From positions 1,240,001-1,304,000 of the forward strand of contig NZ_CP136962.1 of NCBI RefSeq assembly GCF_002863305.2: a DNA stretch of 64,000 bases. Direction: 5' to 3'. The first letter of the stretch is position 1. The number at the start of each line of letters is the position of its first letter. The DNA is from Neisseria perflava. Its GTDB lineage: Bacteria > Pseudomonadota > Gammaproteobacteria > Burkholderiales > Neisseriaceae. Of the stretch, positions 56,711 to 64,000 are shown piece after piece. Under the pieces are notes generated by a model that saw nothing but the letters and a program-made list of their open reading frames with translations, had not been told where the DNA came from and made no database searches. The translations under genes and the position numbers were made by a program.

Positions 56711-56841
56711 GTTTTGCTCCTTGTGTTTGCCAAATGGCTGGGATATACAGCCTTCATCTTACAACCAAAGGCCGTCTGAAAACTTTGATATAGATTAATT
56801 AATACTATCTAATCCTAACGAATTACCATATTACCACATTT

Positions 56842-57228
56842 TTAAGCAGTTAATGCAATAATCCAAACAATAAATAACATGAACAAAGCCATCAGTTGCG
56901 CGGCCGAACCGGCATCTTTGGCACGCTTGGCCAGCTCGTGTTTTTCAGTAGAGGTATGGTCAACGGCTGCCTCGATGGCGGTATTAAACAATTCGGTAAC
57001 CAATGAAATAAACGATGCAACAATGAGCACCATTTTGATGGCCGAGCCGAAATCAAGGAATAAGGCCAAGACAATTAAAATCAGATTCAACCAAAAAACT
57101 TGGCGAAATGCACTTTCATAACGATACGCGGCAGCCAGTCCGTCTTTGGAATAACCAAACGCATTAATGATGCGCTTGATGCCGTTTTTGCCTTTTTTCT
57201 CGGAAGCGTAGGAAGATGGTTCCATCAT
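56842..57228 (-). CDS. dgkA: Diacylglycerol kinase
   Basis: A 128-residue inner-membrane enzyme with three membrane helices that phosphorylates diacylglycerol released during membrane-derived glucan or lipid A modification. The prokaryotic DAGK signature TELFNTAIEAAVDHTSTEKHELAKRAKDAGSAA is intact. Two ATGs stand in tandem; the second (57225) is equally possible. Downstream of gshB's terminator region, with a separate upstream gap. Confidence 0.95.
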   Translation of the reverse strand: MMEPSSYASEKKGKNGIKRIINAFGYSKDGLAAAYRYESAFRQVFWLNLILIVLALFLDFGSAIKMVLIVASFISLVTELFNTAIEAAVDHTSTEKHELAKRAKDAGSAAQLMALFMLFIVWIIALTA

Positions 57229-57243
57229 ATTCTCAACATTAGA

Positions 57244-57286
57244 ATGCCGTCTGAAAAAAACGGTCAGGTCAATTTTCAGACGGCCT
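57244..57286 (-). terminator. Mixed-dialect DUS pair after gshB
   Basis: ATGCCGTCTGAA (57244-57255) faces TTCAGACGGCCT (57275-57286), an AT-DUS paired with an AG-DUS; the stem mismatches at the distinguishing base. Confidence 0.6.
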
Positions 57287-57292
57287 TTGGAT

Positions 57293-58249
57293 TTATTGTT
57301 TTACCCAAGATGCTACGGCATCTGCAAACATGGCAGCAACGTCGAAATCTTTTTGCTTCATGATTTCTTGGAAGCCAGTCGGGCTGGTTACGTTGACTTC
57401 GGTCAGGTTGCTGCCGATGACATCCAAACCGGCAAGCAAAATACCGCGGCGCTTCAATTCAGGCGCAAGGGTTTCTGCAATTTCACGGTCACGCTCGCTC
57501 AACTCCTGCGCCACGCCGCGGCCGCCGGCAGCCAAGTTGCCGCGCGTTTCGCCTTTTTGCGGAATACGCGCCAAAGCATACGGAACGACTTCCCCGCCGA
57601 TAATCAGAATGCGCTTGTCGCCATGTACGATTTCAGGAATATAACGTTGCGCCATGATGGTGCGTGAATCAAGCTGCATCAGGGTTTCCAAAATACTGCC
57701 GATATTGGGGTCGGATTCGGTCAGGCGGAAAATGCCCATACCGCCCATGCCGTCTAAAGGTTTGATGATGATATCGCCGTGTTCTTTCAAAAAGGCACGG
57801 ACATCGGCGGAACGTGTGGTAACCAAAGTCGGCGCGGTAAACTGGCTGAAGTTCAAAATCGCCAATTTCTCATTGAAATCGCGCATTGCCTGTCCGCTGT
57901 TAAATACTTTTGCGCTCTGCTGCTCTGCCAACGTCAAAAACTGGGTCGCGTACAGATATTGCATATCAAACGGCGGATCAGTGCGCATAATGACCGCATC
58001 GAAATCTTTCAAGGCCGTCTGAACTTTTGCCTCTGCTTTAAACCATTCGTGATCGTCATCGTTCTTCGCGCCGACAAACTCAAATGCCGCTGCCTGAGCC
58101 ACTACCCAGCCTTCACGGACGGACAATTCCCCGCTCAAGGTATGAAAAAGCTGCCAACCACGCTTTGCCATTTCACGCATCATGGCGTAAGTAGTGTCTT
58201 TATAGGTTTTAAAACTTGCCATCGGATCGGCGATAAACAGGACTTTCAT
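57293..58249 (-). CDS. gshB: Glutathione synthetase
   Basis: A 318-residue ATP-grasp enzyme joining gamma-glutamylcysteine and glycine. N-terminal MKVLFIADPMASFKTYKDTTYAMMREMAKRG, ATP-grasp segments IIKPLDGMGGMGIF and RILIIGGEVVPYALARIP, and NLAAGGRGVAQELSERD near the end. The frame is open 11 codons upstream; AAGGAA before this ATG decides. Neisseria rely on glutathione as main thiol. A coding DUS at 58014-58023 is read as VQTAL. Confidence 0.96.
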   Translation of the reverse strand: MKVLFIADPMASFKTYKDTTYAMMREMAKRGWQLFHTLSGELSVREGWVVAQAAAFEFVGAKNDDDHEWFKAEAKVQTALKDFDAVIMRTDPPFDMQYLYATQFLTLAEQQSAKVFNSGQAMRDFNEKLAILNFSQFTAPTLVTTRSADVRAFLKEHGDIIIKPLDGMGGMGIFRLTESDPNIGSILETLMQLDSRTIMAQRYIPEIVHGDKRILIIGGEVVPYALARIPQKGETRGNLAAGGRGVAQELSERDREIAETLAPELKRRGILLAGLDVIGSNLTEVNVTSPTGFQEIMKQKDFDVAAMFADAVASWVKQ

Positions 58250-58323
58250 CAAAATTTCCTTGTAAACAGACGATATAATCATACCTTGTATTCTGCCTGC
58301 CTGAAAGGTGGCAAAATATAGAA

Positions 58324-58356
58324 AAGGCCGTCTGAATTCTATTTTCAGACGGCCTT
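58324..58356 (-). terminator. DUS terminator after recN
   Basis: AAGGCCGTCTGAA and its complement with a seven-base loop, eight bases from the recN stop. Confidence 0.8.
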
Positions 58357-58363
58357 GAAGCTT

Positions 58364-60025
58364 TTAGGTGGCTGCCAAATGCAAAAGTTCGGCGGCATGG
58401 CTGCGTGTGGTATCGGTAATGATTTCGCCACCCAGCATACGCGCGATTTCCTCAATGCGCTGATGATGGTTCAATACGCTGATTTCGCTGACGGTTTGTT
58501 CGCCTTCGCTATGCTTGCGCACCTGCCAATGGTTTTCACCGCAAGAGGCGACTTGAGGAAGATGGGTTACCGCCAGGACTTGATGTTTTTTACCTAAGCT
58601 ACGCAAAGCTTTACCGACCATTTCAGCGACGCCGCCACCAATACCGGTATCCACTTCGTCGAAAATCAATGTCGGCACTTGTGTGTATTGGCTGGCAACC
58701 ACTTGCAAAGCCAAGCTGATACGCGCCAATTCGCCGCCGGAAGCCACTTTGTTCAAAGGACGTGACGGATTGCCTTTATTCGCCGCCACTTGGAATTGCA
58801 CCTGTTCCAAACCATATGCGGTCGGTGAAGACGGCAACAAAACGATGTCAAAACGTGCGCCTTTCATGGCCAAATGCTGCATATGCTCGGTGGTCTCTTC
58901 ACCCAAACGGCCGGCTGCCTGATGGCGCATGGCAGAGAGAATATGCGCGGCTTCATGGTATTCGGCAAGATTGCGTGCGACTGTATTTTCCAAGGCTTCC
59001 AAATCGGCAGCCGCGTGCAGGTTTTGCAGGCGCTCGTCGATTTCTGCCAACTTTTGCGGCAACTCTTCCGGCTCAATGCGGTATTTGCGCGCCATGCTCA
59101 TCAATTCGCCCATACGACTTTCTTGTGCGGCCAATTCATTAGGATCGATATCGCTGCGACCGGCCACATCACGCATATTGGCACTGATTTCACCCAACTC
59201 GGCTTCAATACTTGCCAGCATATTCAGACTTTCGGCAAAGCGTGGCTCAATGTTTTGCAGATTGCCAAGCAGTTTTTGGCATTGATAGATTTGACGTTGG
59301 ATGCCGTTGTCTCCGTCTATACTGTCGCCCACCTGCTCGGCGGTTTGCAGCAACTCAGCCGAATGCGCCAGGCTGTCGTGGCTTTGGCTTAAGGTTTCCC
59401 ATTCGTTGGGTTTAAGCTCCAATTGGTTTAATTCATTAAACTGCCATTCTAAACGCTCGCGCTCGATGGCCATGGTTTCTGCCTGCTCCTGTGCTTCTTG
59501 CAGGGCTTTTTTCGCATTGACCCAATTTTGATAAAGCTGTTTGACTGTTTCCGCCTGCTCTTTGCTGCCGGCAAATGCGTCCAACAACTCGCGTTGCGCA
59601 GACTCTTGATTCAACGAATGATGGGCATTTTGGCCGTGAATATCGATTAACTGCTCGCCAATAGCTTTCAGCTGCGCCAATGTTGCTGCCTGATTATTGA
59701 TATAACTGCGACTTTTACCCTTGGCATCGATAATACGGCGGATGCTGAGCTCTTCGGCATCTTCTTCCAAAAGGCCTTGCTCCTGCAGCTGCGCTTTCAG
59801 TTCAGGCAAACCGCTGATATCGAACAAAGCCGACAACTGCGCTTCTTTGGCGCCGCTTCGCACTTGACTGTAATCGGCTTTATCGCCCAATAACAGGCCA
59901 ATCGCATCCAGAGTAATCGATTTGCCTGCGCCGGTCTCGCCCGTCAATACGGTAAAGCCGTTTTGAAAATCAAGATTCAGGTTTTCAACAATGACAAAAT
60001 CACGCAAAGAAAGTACCAACAGCAT
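58364..60025 (-). CDS. recN: DNA repair protein RecN
   Basis: A 553-residue SMC-like ATPase acting in double-strand-break repair. Walker A GETGAGKS (29-36), long coiled-coil arms (about 150-350), then the signature ASGGELARISLAL and Walker B LIFDEVDTGIGGGVA. N. gonorrhoeae RecN is reported to help survive oxidative damage. SD AAGGAA is seven bases before the ATG. Length matches the family (553). Confidence 0.96.
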   Translation of the reverse strand: MLLVLSLRDFVIVENLNLDFQNGFTVLTGETGAGKSITLDAIGLLLGDKADYSQVRSGAKEAQLSALFDISGLPELKAQLQEQGLLEEDAEELSIRRIIDAKGKSRSYINNQAATLAQLKAIGEQLIDIHGQNAHHSLNQESAQRELLDAFAGSKEQAETVKQLYQNWVNAKKALQEAQEQAETMAIERERLEWQFNELNQLELKPNEWETLSQSHDSLAHSAELLQTAEQVGDSIDGDNGIQRQIYQCQKLLGNLQNIEPRFAESLNMLASIEAELGEISANMRDVAGRSDIDPNELAAQESRMGELMSMARKYRIEPEELPQKLAEIDERLQNLHAAADLEALENTVARNLAEYHEAAHILSAMRHQAAGRLGEETTEHMQHLAMKGARFDIVLLPSSPTAYGLEQVQFQVAANKGNPSRPLNKVASGGELARISLALQVVASQYTQVPTLIFDEVDTGIGGGVAEMVGKALRSLGKKHQVLAVTHLPQVASCGENHWQVRKHSEGEQTVSEISVLNHHQRIEEIARMLGGEIITDTTRSHAAELLHLAAT

Positions 60026-60178
60026 TGTAGTATTCCTTAGTAAATCACCCGCACCTATGCGGAATAGCTTTAGATAAACTGATTATAACTAAGATTTTTT
60101 ATAGTTTGAATCAGATTTTTCTTATAATTTATCTAAGATATTTATTTTAAACAAATTATTTTTAATCAGGCAATAAAA

Positions 60179-60214
60179 AGGCCGTCTGAATATTGCTACA
60201 TGTTCAGACGGCCT
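60179..60214 (-). terminator. DUS hairpin after the BCCT gene
   Basis: AGGCCGTCTGAA and TTCAGACGGCCT with a 12-base loop, ten bases from the stop. Confidence 0.75.
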
Positions 60215-60223
60215 AAATTTATT

Positions 60224-62239
60224 TTACTCTGCCAGTTCTACTTGTTCATGCCCCATTAATTCCTGCCCCACTCCGGCAAGCAGGTTCAGATAACGCTCAT
60301 ACTGCTTGAGCATATCGGCAATCAATTCTTTTTGCGTCATATATTGCACATCGTATCCATCGCGCCCATCCGAGAAATACGTCAACGGTATGAATGTTGC
60401 CGCATATTTGAAATGAGGCAGGCTGTCTTCACGAATCAACTGGTCGGTAATTTCCCGCTTTACGGATTTAATCCCATAGACAAAATCCCTTACCGTCCCT
60501 TTATGCACCACCAGCTCCACCGACGGCTCATCCTGTTGCAACAGGCAACGGATTTCTACGTCCATATTGTATTTTTCGGTCAATTCGTTTTTCAATTCCT
60601 GCATTGCCGGAAGCGCCGTATTTTTCATAAATTTGATGATATCGACTTCCTGCGTCTGATTCATCATTTGTCCAAGGCGTTCCCTCCAATGATCGCCCGA
60701 CCAGAAAATACTGCTCGGATTGACGGCGGTTGCAAAATAGTTGGCATCGTTGTTCAGGGCTTTCCACAAAGAAACCATCATAAAAATCATCAACACCGCA
60801 AACGGCAGAGACGCAATCAGGGTCATGGTTTGCAAAATAGGCAAACCGCCGGCACCCAACAACACAATAGCCACAGCCGAAATCAACACACCCCACATAA
60901 CCGATTGCCACTTGGGCGAAGCCAGCCCTTTATCGCGCGAAGCAATATTGTTCAGCACATAAATGCCCGAGTCGGCAGAAGTGATAAAAAACAGCGAAAT
61001 CACCAGCAATGCCACCAAGCTGCTGACAACCGGCCACGGCAAATAATTCAAAAAGGCAAACAACAATTTTTCAGGCTCGTTGGTCAAGGCAGACAAGGCG
61101 CCGTTTGCCACATGCGTGTCCAGCCACAAGGCTGAATTGCCAAATACGGTAAACCACAAAATACTCATCAGGCTAGGCACTGCCAATACGCCAAAAATAA
61201 ATTCGCGGATGGTTCTGCCTCGCGAAATTCGGGCAATGAACAAACCAACAAAAGGTGACCACGAACACCACCAAGCCCAATACAACACCGTCCAGCCGGT
61301 AAACCATTTTGTATGCTCAGGCTCGTAGGTATATGACTTAAAGCTGAACGAAACGAAGTTGCTCAAATAAGTGCCCAAATTGTCGCTGAATGCGAAAATC
61401 AAATACGTCGTCGGCATACTCAACAAGACAAACAGCATCAAAGCCAGTGCCAATACCAAGTTGGTTTCACTCAAAATTTTGACGCCTTTGCCCACGCCCG
61501 AAGTTGCGGAAAATATGGCAATCGCCATCACAACAACGATAATGCCGACCTGCAAGACATAGCTGTTGTCCTGCACCCAGCCCATCTTCAACAAACCGGA
61601 ACCCATTTGTGCCGCGCCAAATCCCAAGGTTGTGATAATACCGAACAAAGTTGCAATCAAAGCCATCACATCGATGGCATCACCCATTTTGCCGTTGATT
61701 TTGTCTTTTAAAATCGGATAAAAGCAGGAGCGCAACGCCAACGGCAATTTATAGCGGAAACCGAAATACGCCAAGGCAAGCGCAATGATTCCGTAGATTG
61801 CCCAAGCATGAATCCCCCAGTGGAACACCGTATGCAGAATCGCCTCTTGCGCATTGCCTTTGGCAATCGGGGAAGAAAAATGCGATAAAGGCTCGGCCAC
61901 CCCGAAAAACATCAAGCCCACGCCCATACCGGCCGCAAACAGCATGGCCAGCCATGATAAAAACGAAAACTCAGGTTCGTCCTCGTTTGCACCCAGCCTG
62001 ATACTGCCTAGGCTGCTGATGGGAAGCGCCAATAAGAAAATAAGGAATACAGAGAAAGTCAGAATGTAAAACCAGCTGACATTTTGAAAGATAAACTGCT
62101 TCATGGCATTTAACAAAGCCTCAGTATTTTGAGGCCAAACCAAAGCAGCTGACAAAAGCAAAAGGACGAAGAAAAGCGTAATACCGACCACGCTTGGGTT
62201 GAAAGAAGATTTGTTTTGAATGAATTGTTTGAATTTCAT
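60224..62239 (-). CDS. BCCT family betaine/choline transporter
   Basis: A 671-residue inner-membrane transporter with 12 helices and a long cytoplasmic C-terminal domain (about 510-671), the form of BetT-type choline carriers. Helix signatures: GMGVGLMFFGVAEPLSHF, AWWCSWSPFVGLFIARISRGRTIREFI with the aromatic substrate box, and FITSADSGIYVLNNIAS. It likely imports choline or glycine betaine, perhaps under osmotic control through the C-domain; no betA/betB is nearby. The frame is open nine codons upstream; CGGAA favours this ATG. Confidence 0.93.
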   Translation of the reverse strand: MKFKQFIQNKSSFNPSVVGITLFFVLLLLSAALVWPQNTEALLNAMKQFIFQNVSWFYILTFSVFLIFLLALPISSLGSIRLGANEDEPEFSFLSWLAMLFAAGMGVGLMFFGVAEPLSHFSSPIAKGNAQEAILHTVFHWGIHAWAIYGIIALALAYFGFRYKLPLALRSCFYPILKDKINGKMGDAIDVMALIATLFGIITTLGFGAAQMGSGLLKMGWVQDNSYVLQVGIIVVVMAIAIFSATSGVGKGVKILSETNLVLALALMLFVLLSMPTTYLIFAFSDNLGTYLSNFVSFSFKSYTYEPEHTKWFTGWTVLYWAWWCSWSPFVGLFIARISRGRTIREFIFGVLAVPSLMSILWFTVFGNSALWLDTHVANGALSALTNEPEKLLFAFLNYLPWPVVSSLVALLVISLFFITSADSGIYVLNNIASRDKGLASPKWQSVMWGVLISAVAIVLLGAGGLPILQTMTLIASLPFAVLMIFMMVSLWKALNNDANYFATAVNPSSIFWSGDHWRERLGQMMNQTQEVDIIKFMKNTALPAMQELKNELTEKYNMDVEIRCLLQQDEPSVELVVHKGTVRDFVYGIKSVKREITDQLIREDSLPHFKYAATFIPLTYFSDGRDGYDVQYMTQKELIADMLKQYERYLNLLAGVGQELMGHEQVELAE

Positions 62240-62443
62240 ATCGGTTCCGTAGTTGATACAGCGCATATTTGAAGAACAAACGGGCTGCCGATTGATAAAG
62301 AGAGAAACGTTTCCGTATGCCTTCTCAAACTATTACAGAACGAGAGATATTTATTCTAATAATTTTTCAAATTATATCACAAAATCAATAAGTTACCAAA
62401 TATAATGAAAATTATATTTAAAATCATGATGTTACACAACAAT

Positions 62444-62481
62444 AAAGGCCGTCTGAAACACGATTGTTTCAGACGGCCTTT
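62444..62481 (-). terminator. DUS terminator after scpB
   Basis: AAAGGCCGTCTGAAAC and its complement with a short loop, nine bases from the scpB stop. Confidence 0.82.
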
Positions 62482-62490
62482 ACATTCAAA

Positions 62491-63099
62491 TCAGTTAATC
62501 AGTCTGTTTCCTGATTCAACTGCTTCTTCAGCCTCCTCATCGCCTGTCGGCGGCGTTTCCATCAAATCAGGCAACACCAGCTCGCCCAATTCAGTCAGCG
62601 GCGGCAATTCTTCCAAACTTTCCAAACGCAAATCACTTAAGAATGTTGCCGTTGTCGCCCACAAAGCCGGACGACCGACAGAATCACGGTGGCCGATGAC
62701 TTCAATCCAGCCCCTATCCTGCAAGGTTTGCATGACATTTTGCGACACCGCTACGCCGCGTATGCCTTCAATATCGCCACGCGTTACCGGTTGTTGATAG
62801 GCAATAATCGCCAGCGTTTCCATCACGGCACGGGAATAACGCGGCGCGCGCTGCTCTTGCAGGCTGCCCAGTCGTTCAAAGGCGGCTTGGGCAATTTGGA
62901 AACGCCAGCCCTCATGGGTATGCACCAGTTGCAAAGCCCTGCCCTGCCAGCGAGCCTTCAGTTGCGCCAACACGTCAATCAGCTTGTCTTGCGACAACGG
63001 CGGCACGCACAATTCGCGCATGGTTTTTTCGTTTAAGGGTTCGACTTGCGTCAACAGCGCCGCTTCAATCAGCGCATCGGGAGAAAGTTTTTCAGTCAT
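62491..63099 (-). CDS. scpB: Segregation and condensation protein B
   Basis: A 202-residue kleisin-associated protein of the SMC-ScpAB condensin-like complex, with two winged-helix domains (PDALIEAALLTQVEPL; YSRAVMETLAIIAYQQPVTRGDIEGIRGV; DRGWIEVIGHRDSVGRPALWATT). The acidic C-terminal tail (EEAEEAVESGN) is typical. scpA is not in the window. SD is weak. Confidence 0.94.
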   Translation of the reverse strand: MTEKLSPDALIEAALLTQVEPLNEKTMRELCVPPLSQDKLIDVLAQLKARWQGRALQLVHTHEGWRFQIAQAAFERLGSLQEQRAPRYSRAVMETLAIIAYQQPVTRGDIEGIRGVAVSQNVMQTLQDRGWIEVIGHRDSVGRPALWATTATFLSDLRLESLEELPPLTELGELVLPDLMETPPTGDEEAEEAVESGNRLIN

Positions 63100-63112
63100 A
63101 ATAAAATTAATG

Positions 63113-63146
63113 TTCAGACGGCATAAATAGCCAAAGGCCGTCTGAA
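63113..63146 (-). repeat. Mixed-dialect DUS pair after the glutaredoxin-like gene
   Basis: TTCAGACGGCAT (AT-DUS, inverted) and AGGCCGTCTGAA (AG-DUS) in outward-paired order with a 10-base loop. Confidence 0.65.
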
Positions 63147-63168
63147 AGATAATATGGTCAACGGTTTG

Positions 63169-63402
63169 TTATGCGCTCAAATGCGCTTTCAGTTTTTCTT
63201 CGTCCAAAAACCAATGGCAGATTTCGGTATCGCCATCCAGCAAAACAGGCACCAGCTCATTGTACTTTTCTTCTAAAACCGGATCGGCATCGACATCGAC
63301 AATATCCAGTCCAAATCCAAACTGCTCCTGATAAGGCTTTAATTGTTCGCGCATTTTGTGGCACAGGCTGCAATATTCCCGAAACATCAAGGTCAGTTTC
63401 AT
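63169..63402 (-). CDS. Glutaredoxin-like (DUF836) protein
   Basis: A 77-residue thioredoxin-fold protein. MKLTLMFREYCSLCHKMREQL carries a CxxC (Cys11, Cys14), then VDVDADPVLEEKYNELVPVLL with the cis-Pro strand and DGDTEICHWFLDEEKL. It is likely a cytoplasmic thiol-disulfide or redox protein. The frame is open 24 codons further upstream, but that part has no family match; no good SD is seen for either start. Confidence 0.85.
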   Translation of the reverse strand: MKLTLMFREYCSLCHKMREQLKPYQEQFGFGLDIVDVDADPVLEEKYNELVPVLLDGDTEICHWFLDEEKLKAHLSA

Positions 63403-63472
63403 GGCGGTTACTCTCGGAGGGACAAAAGCGGCCATTGTATAGCAAAATGCCGCTAAACTATACAGGCATGAC

Positions 63473-63518
63473 AAAGGCCGTCTGAACAGGCGCGAAACAA
63501 CGCCTTCAGACGGCCTTT
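63473..63518 (-). terminator. DUS terminator after bfd
   Basis: AAAGGCCGTCTGAA and its complement, with an inner AGGCG/CGCCT extension, 15 bases past the bfd stop. Confidence 0.82.
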
Positions 63519-63533
63519 GTGTGTATTCTGAAA

Positions 63534-63734
63534 TTAAGACTGAACGTTAATACCTGCAGTCACGGTATTTTGGGCGCTGCTTGCAGTCAAAAACGATGCA
63601 GCCAATTCGCCGCAGCAACCGCAACAAGTCGCCACACCCAATTGAGCCTGCAAATCGCTCATGGTGGTTGCACCGGCGGCGATGGTCTCTTTGATGTCGT
63701 GGTCAGTAATGGCGTTGCAGATGCAGACAAACAT
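63534..63734 (-). CDS. bfd: Bacterioferritin-associated ferredoxin (BFD-like [2Fe-2S] protein)
   Basis: A 66-residue protein with the BFD cysteine pattern: Cys4 and Cys6 (FVCICN), and Cys37/38 and Cys40/41 (TCCGCCG), binding a [2Fe-2S] cluster. It passes electrons to bacterioferritin to release stored iron. One extra Cys in each later pair makes the exact ligands uncertain. The frame is open 33 codons upstream, but GGAG six bases before this ATG decides. bfr genes are not in view. Confidence 0.93.
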   Translation of the reverse strand: MFVCICNAITDHDIKETIAAGATTMSDLQAQLGVATCCGCCGELAASFLTASSAQNTVTAGINVQS

Positions 63735-63795
63735 GATGTGCTCCAATAATTTTGTTACCCTCTGTAATTGAGAGTAGGATTTATTCTTGAACGTA

Positions 63796-63824
63796 AATAT
63801 AAATAAAAACGGTTTGCATTGCAA
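63796..63824 (-). promoter_or_regulatory. Promoter of bfd
   Basis: On the minus strand TTGCAA (63824-63819), a 17-base spacer, TATATT (63801-63796); leader of about 55 bases. A clear Fur box was not recognised. Confidence 0.5.
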
Positions 63825-63929
63825 TATTGGCACTGTCCTTTTGTTTTGAAATTTTTCTATGTAAATTTGTATTTTGATTGTTATTTTATAAATAGTAAAC
63901 TTTATAACCGTTCAGACGGCCACGATAAC

Positions 63930-63956
63930 AAAAGGCGGCATCTTCGAAATGCCGCC
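63930..63956 (-). terminator. Terminator of the gene entering from the right edge
   Basis: GGCGGCAT pairs with ATGCCGCC across seven bases, followed on the minus strand by TTTTGTT. Confidence 0.7.
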
Positions 63957-63961
63957 TCTAT

Positions 63962-64000
63962 TCATGAACGGGAATGGTGTTCATCGACCATGTTTTTCAA
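63962..64000 (-). CDS. C-terminal end of a gene running off the window (partial)
   Basis: The last 12 codons read LKNMVDEHHSRS then TGA, directly before a terminator hairpin on the same strand. Too short to name. Confidence 0.35.
   Translation of the reverse strand: MKNMVDEHHSRS

Overview
The window is chromosomal DNA from a Neisseria species. The clearest sign is the DNA uptake sequence (DUS) core GCCGTCTGAA, present in several dozen copies on both strands, often as inverted pairs just after genes. Most copies read AGGCCGTCTGAA (the AG-DUS dialect of many commensal Neisseria) and only a few read ATGCCGTCTGAA (the dialect of the meningococcus and gonococcus). A CNP1-family gene (cryptic neisserial protein), an LtgA-type lytic transglycosylase, two neisserial-type porins and an alpha-carbonic anhydrase fit this. 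I infer a commensal of the mucosa/subflava/flavescens type; the species cannot be fixed from the window.

Layout. 0-6.5 kb: glycogen/maltodextrin metabolism, with glgX and an unusual 1428-residue gene joining MalQ (4-alpha-glucanotransferase) to a complete GlgB (branching enzyme). 6.6-11.7 kb: SlyD-type isomerase, a low-complexity repeat lipoprotein, a GlcD-family FAD oxidoreductase, apaH, ridA, yaaA, then tRNA-Ser(UGA). 12-19.4 kb: an oligopeptide uptake and use cluster (oppA, Xaa-Pro aminopeptidase, oppB, oppC, a fused oppDF), all on the minus strand and separated by DUS hairpins. 19.7-26.1 kb: porin, membrane-anchored spermidine synthase, fxsA, ltgA, rpsU and yqeY. 26.2-27.6 kb: an AT-rich accessory island with two unknown small proteins, a divergent XRE regulator and an IS-derived inverted-repeat element.

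27.6-37.4 kb: accD and trpA, then the translation cluster thrS-infC-rpmI-rplT-pheS-pheT-ihfA with a MerR-like gene overlapping ihfA, and tRNA-Val(GAC). infC starts at ATC. 37.7-45.5 kb: tgt, hemH, a c-type cytochrome, dsbB, yebC, an AGCS amino-acid:Na+ symporter, trhA and a cysD that has no cysN beside it. 45.7-51.4 kb: a serine hydrolase, pyrC, an unknown lipoprotein, tusA, CNP1, the major-type porin and carbonic anhydrase. 51.5-64 kb: pyrG, fadD, mnmA, a PCuAC copper chaperone, dgkA, gshB, recN, a BCCT transporter, scpB, a glutaredoxin-like protein, bfd and the tail of one more gene.

Most of the window is ordinary core genome. The parts worth a second look are the MalQ-GlgB fusion, the AT-rich island with its regulator and flanking elements, the structured rpsU leader, the orphan cysD, and the many ways DUS are reused as terminators, as ribosome binding regions and inside coding sequence.
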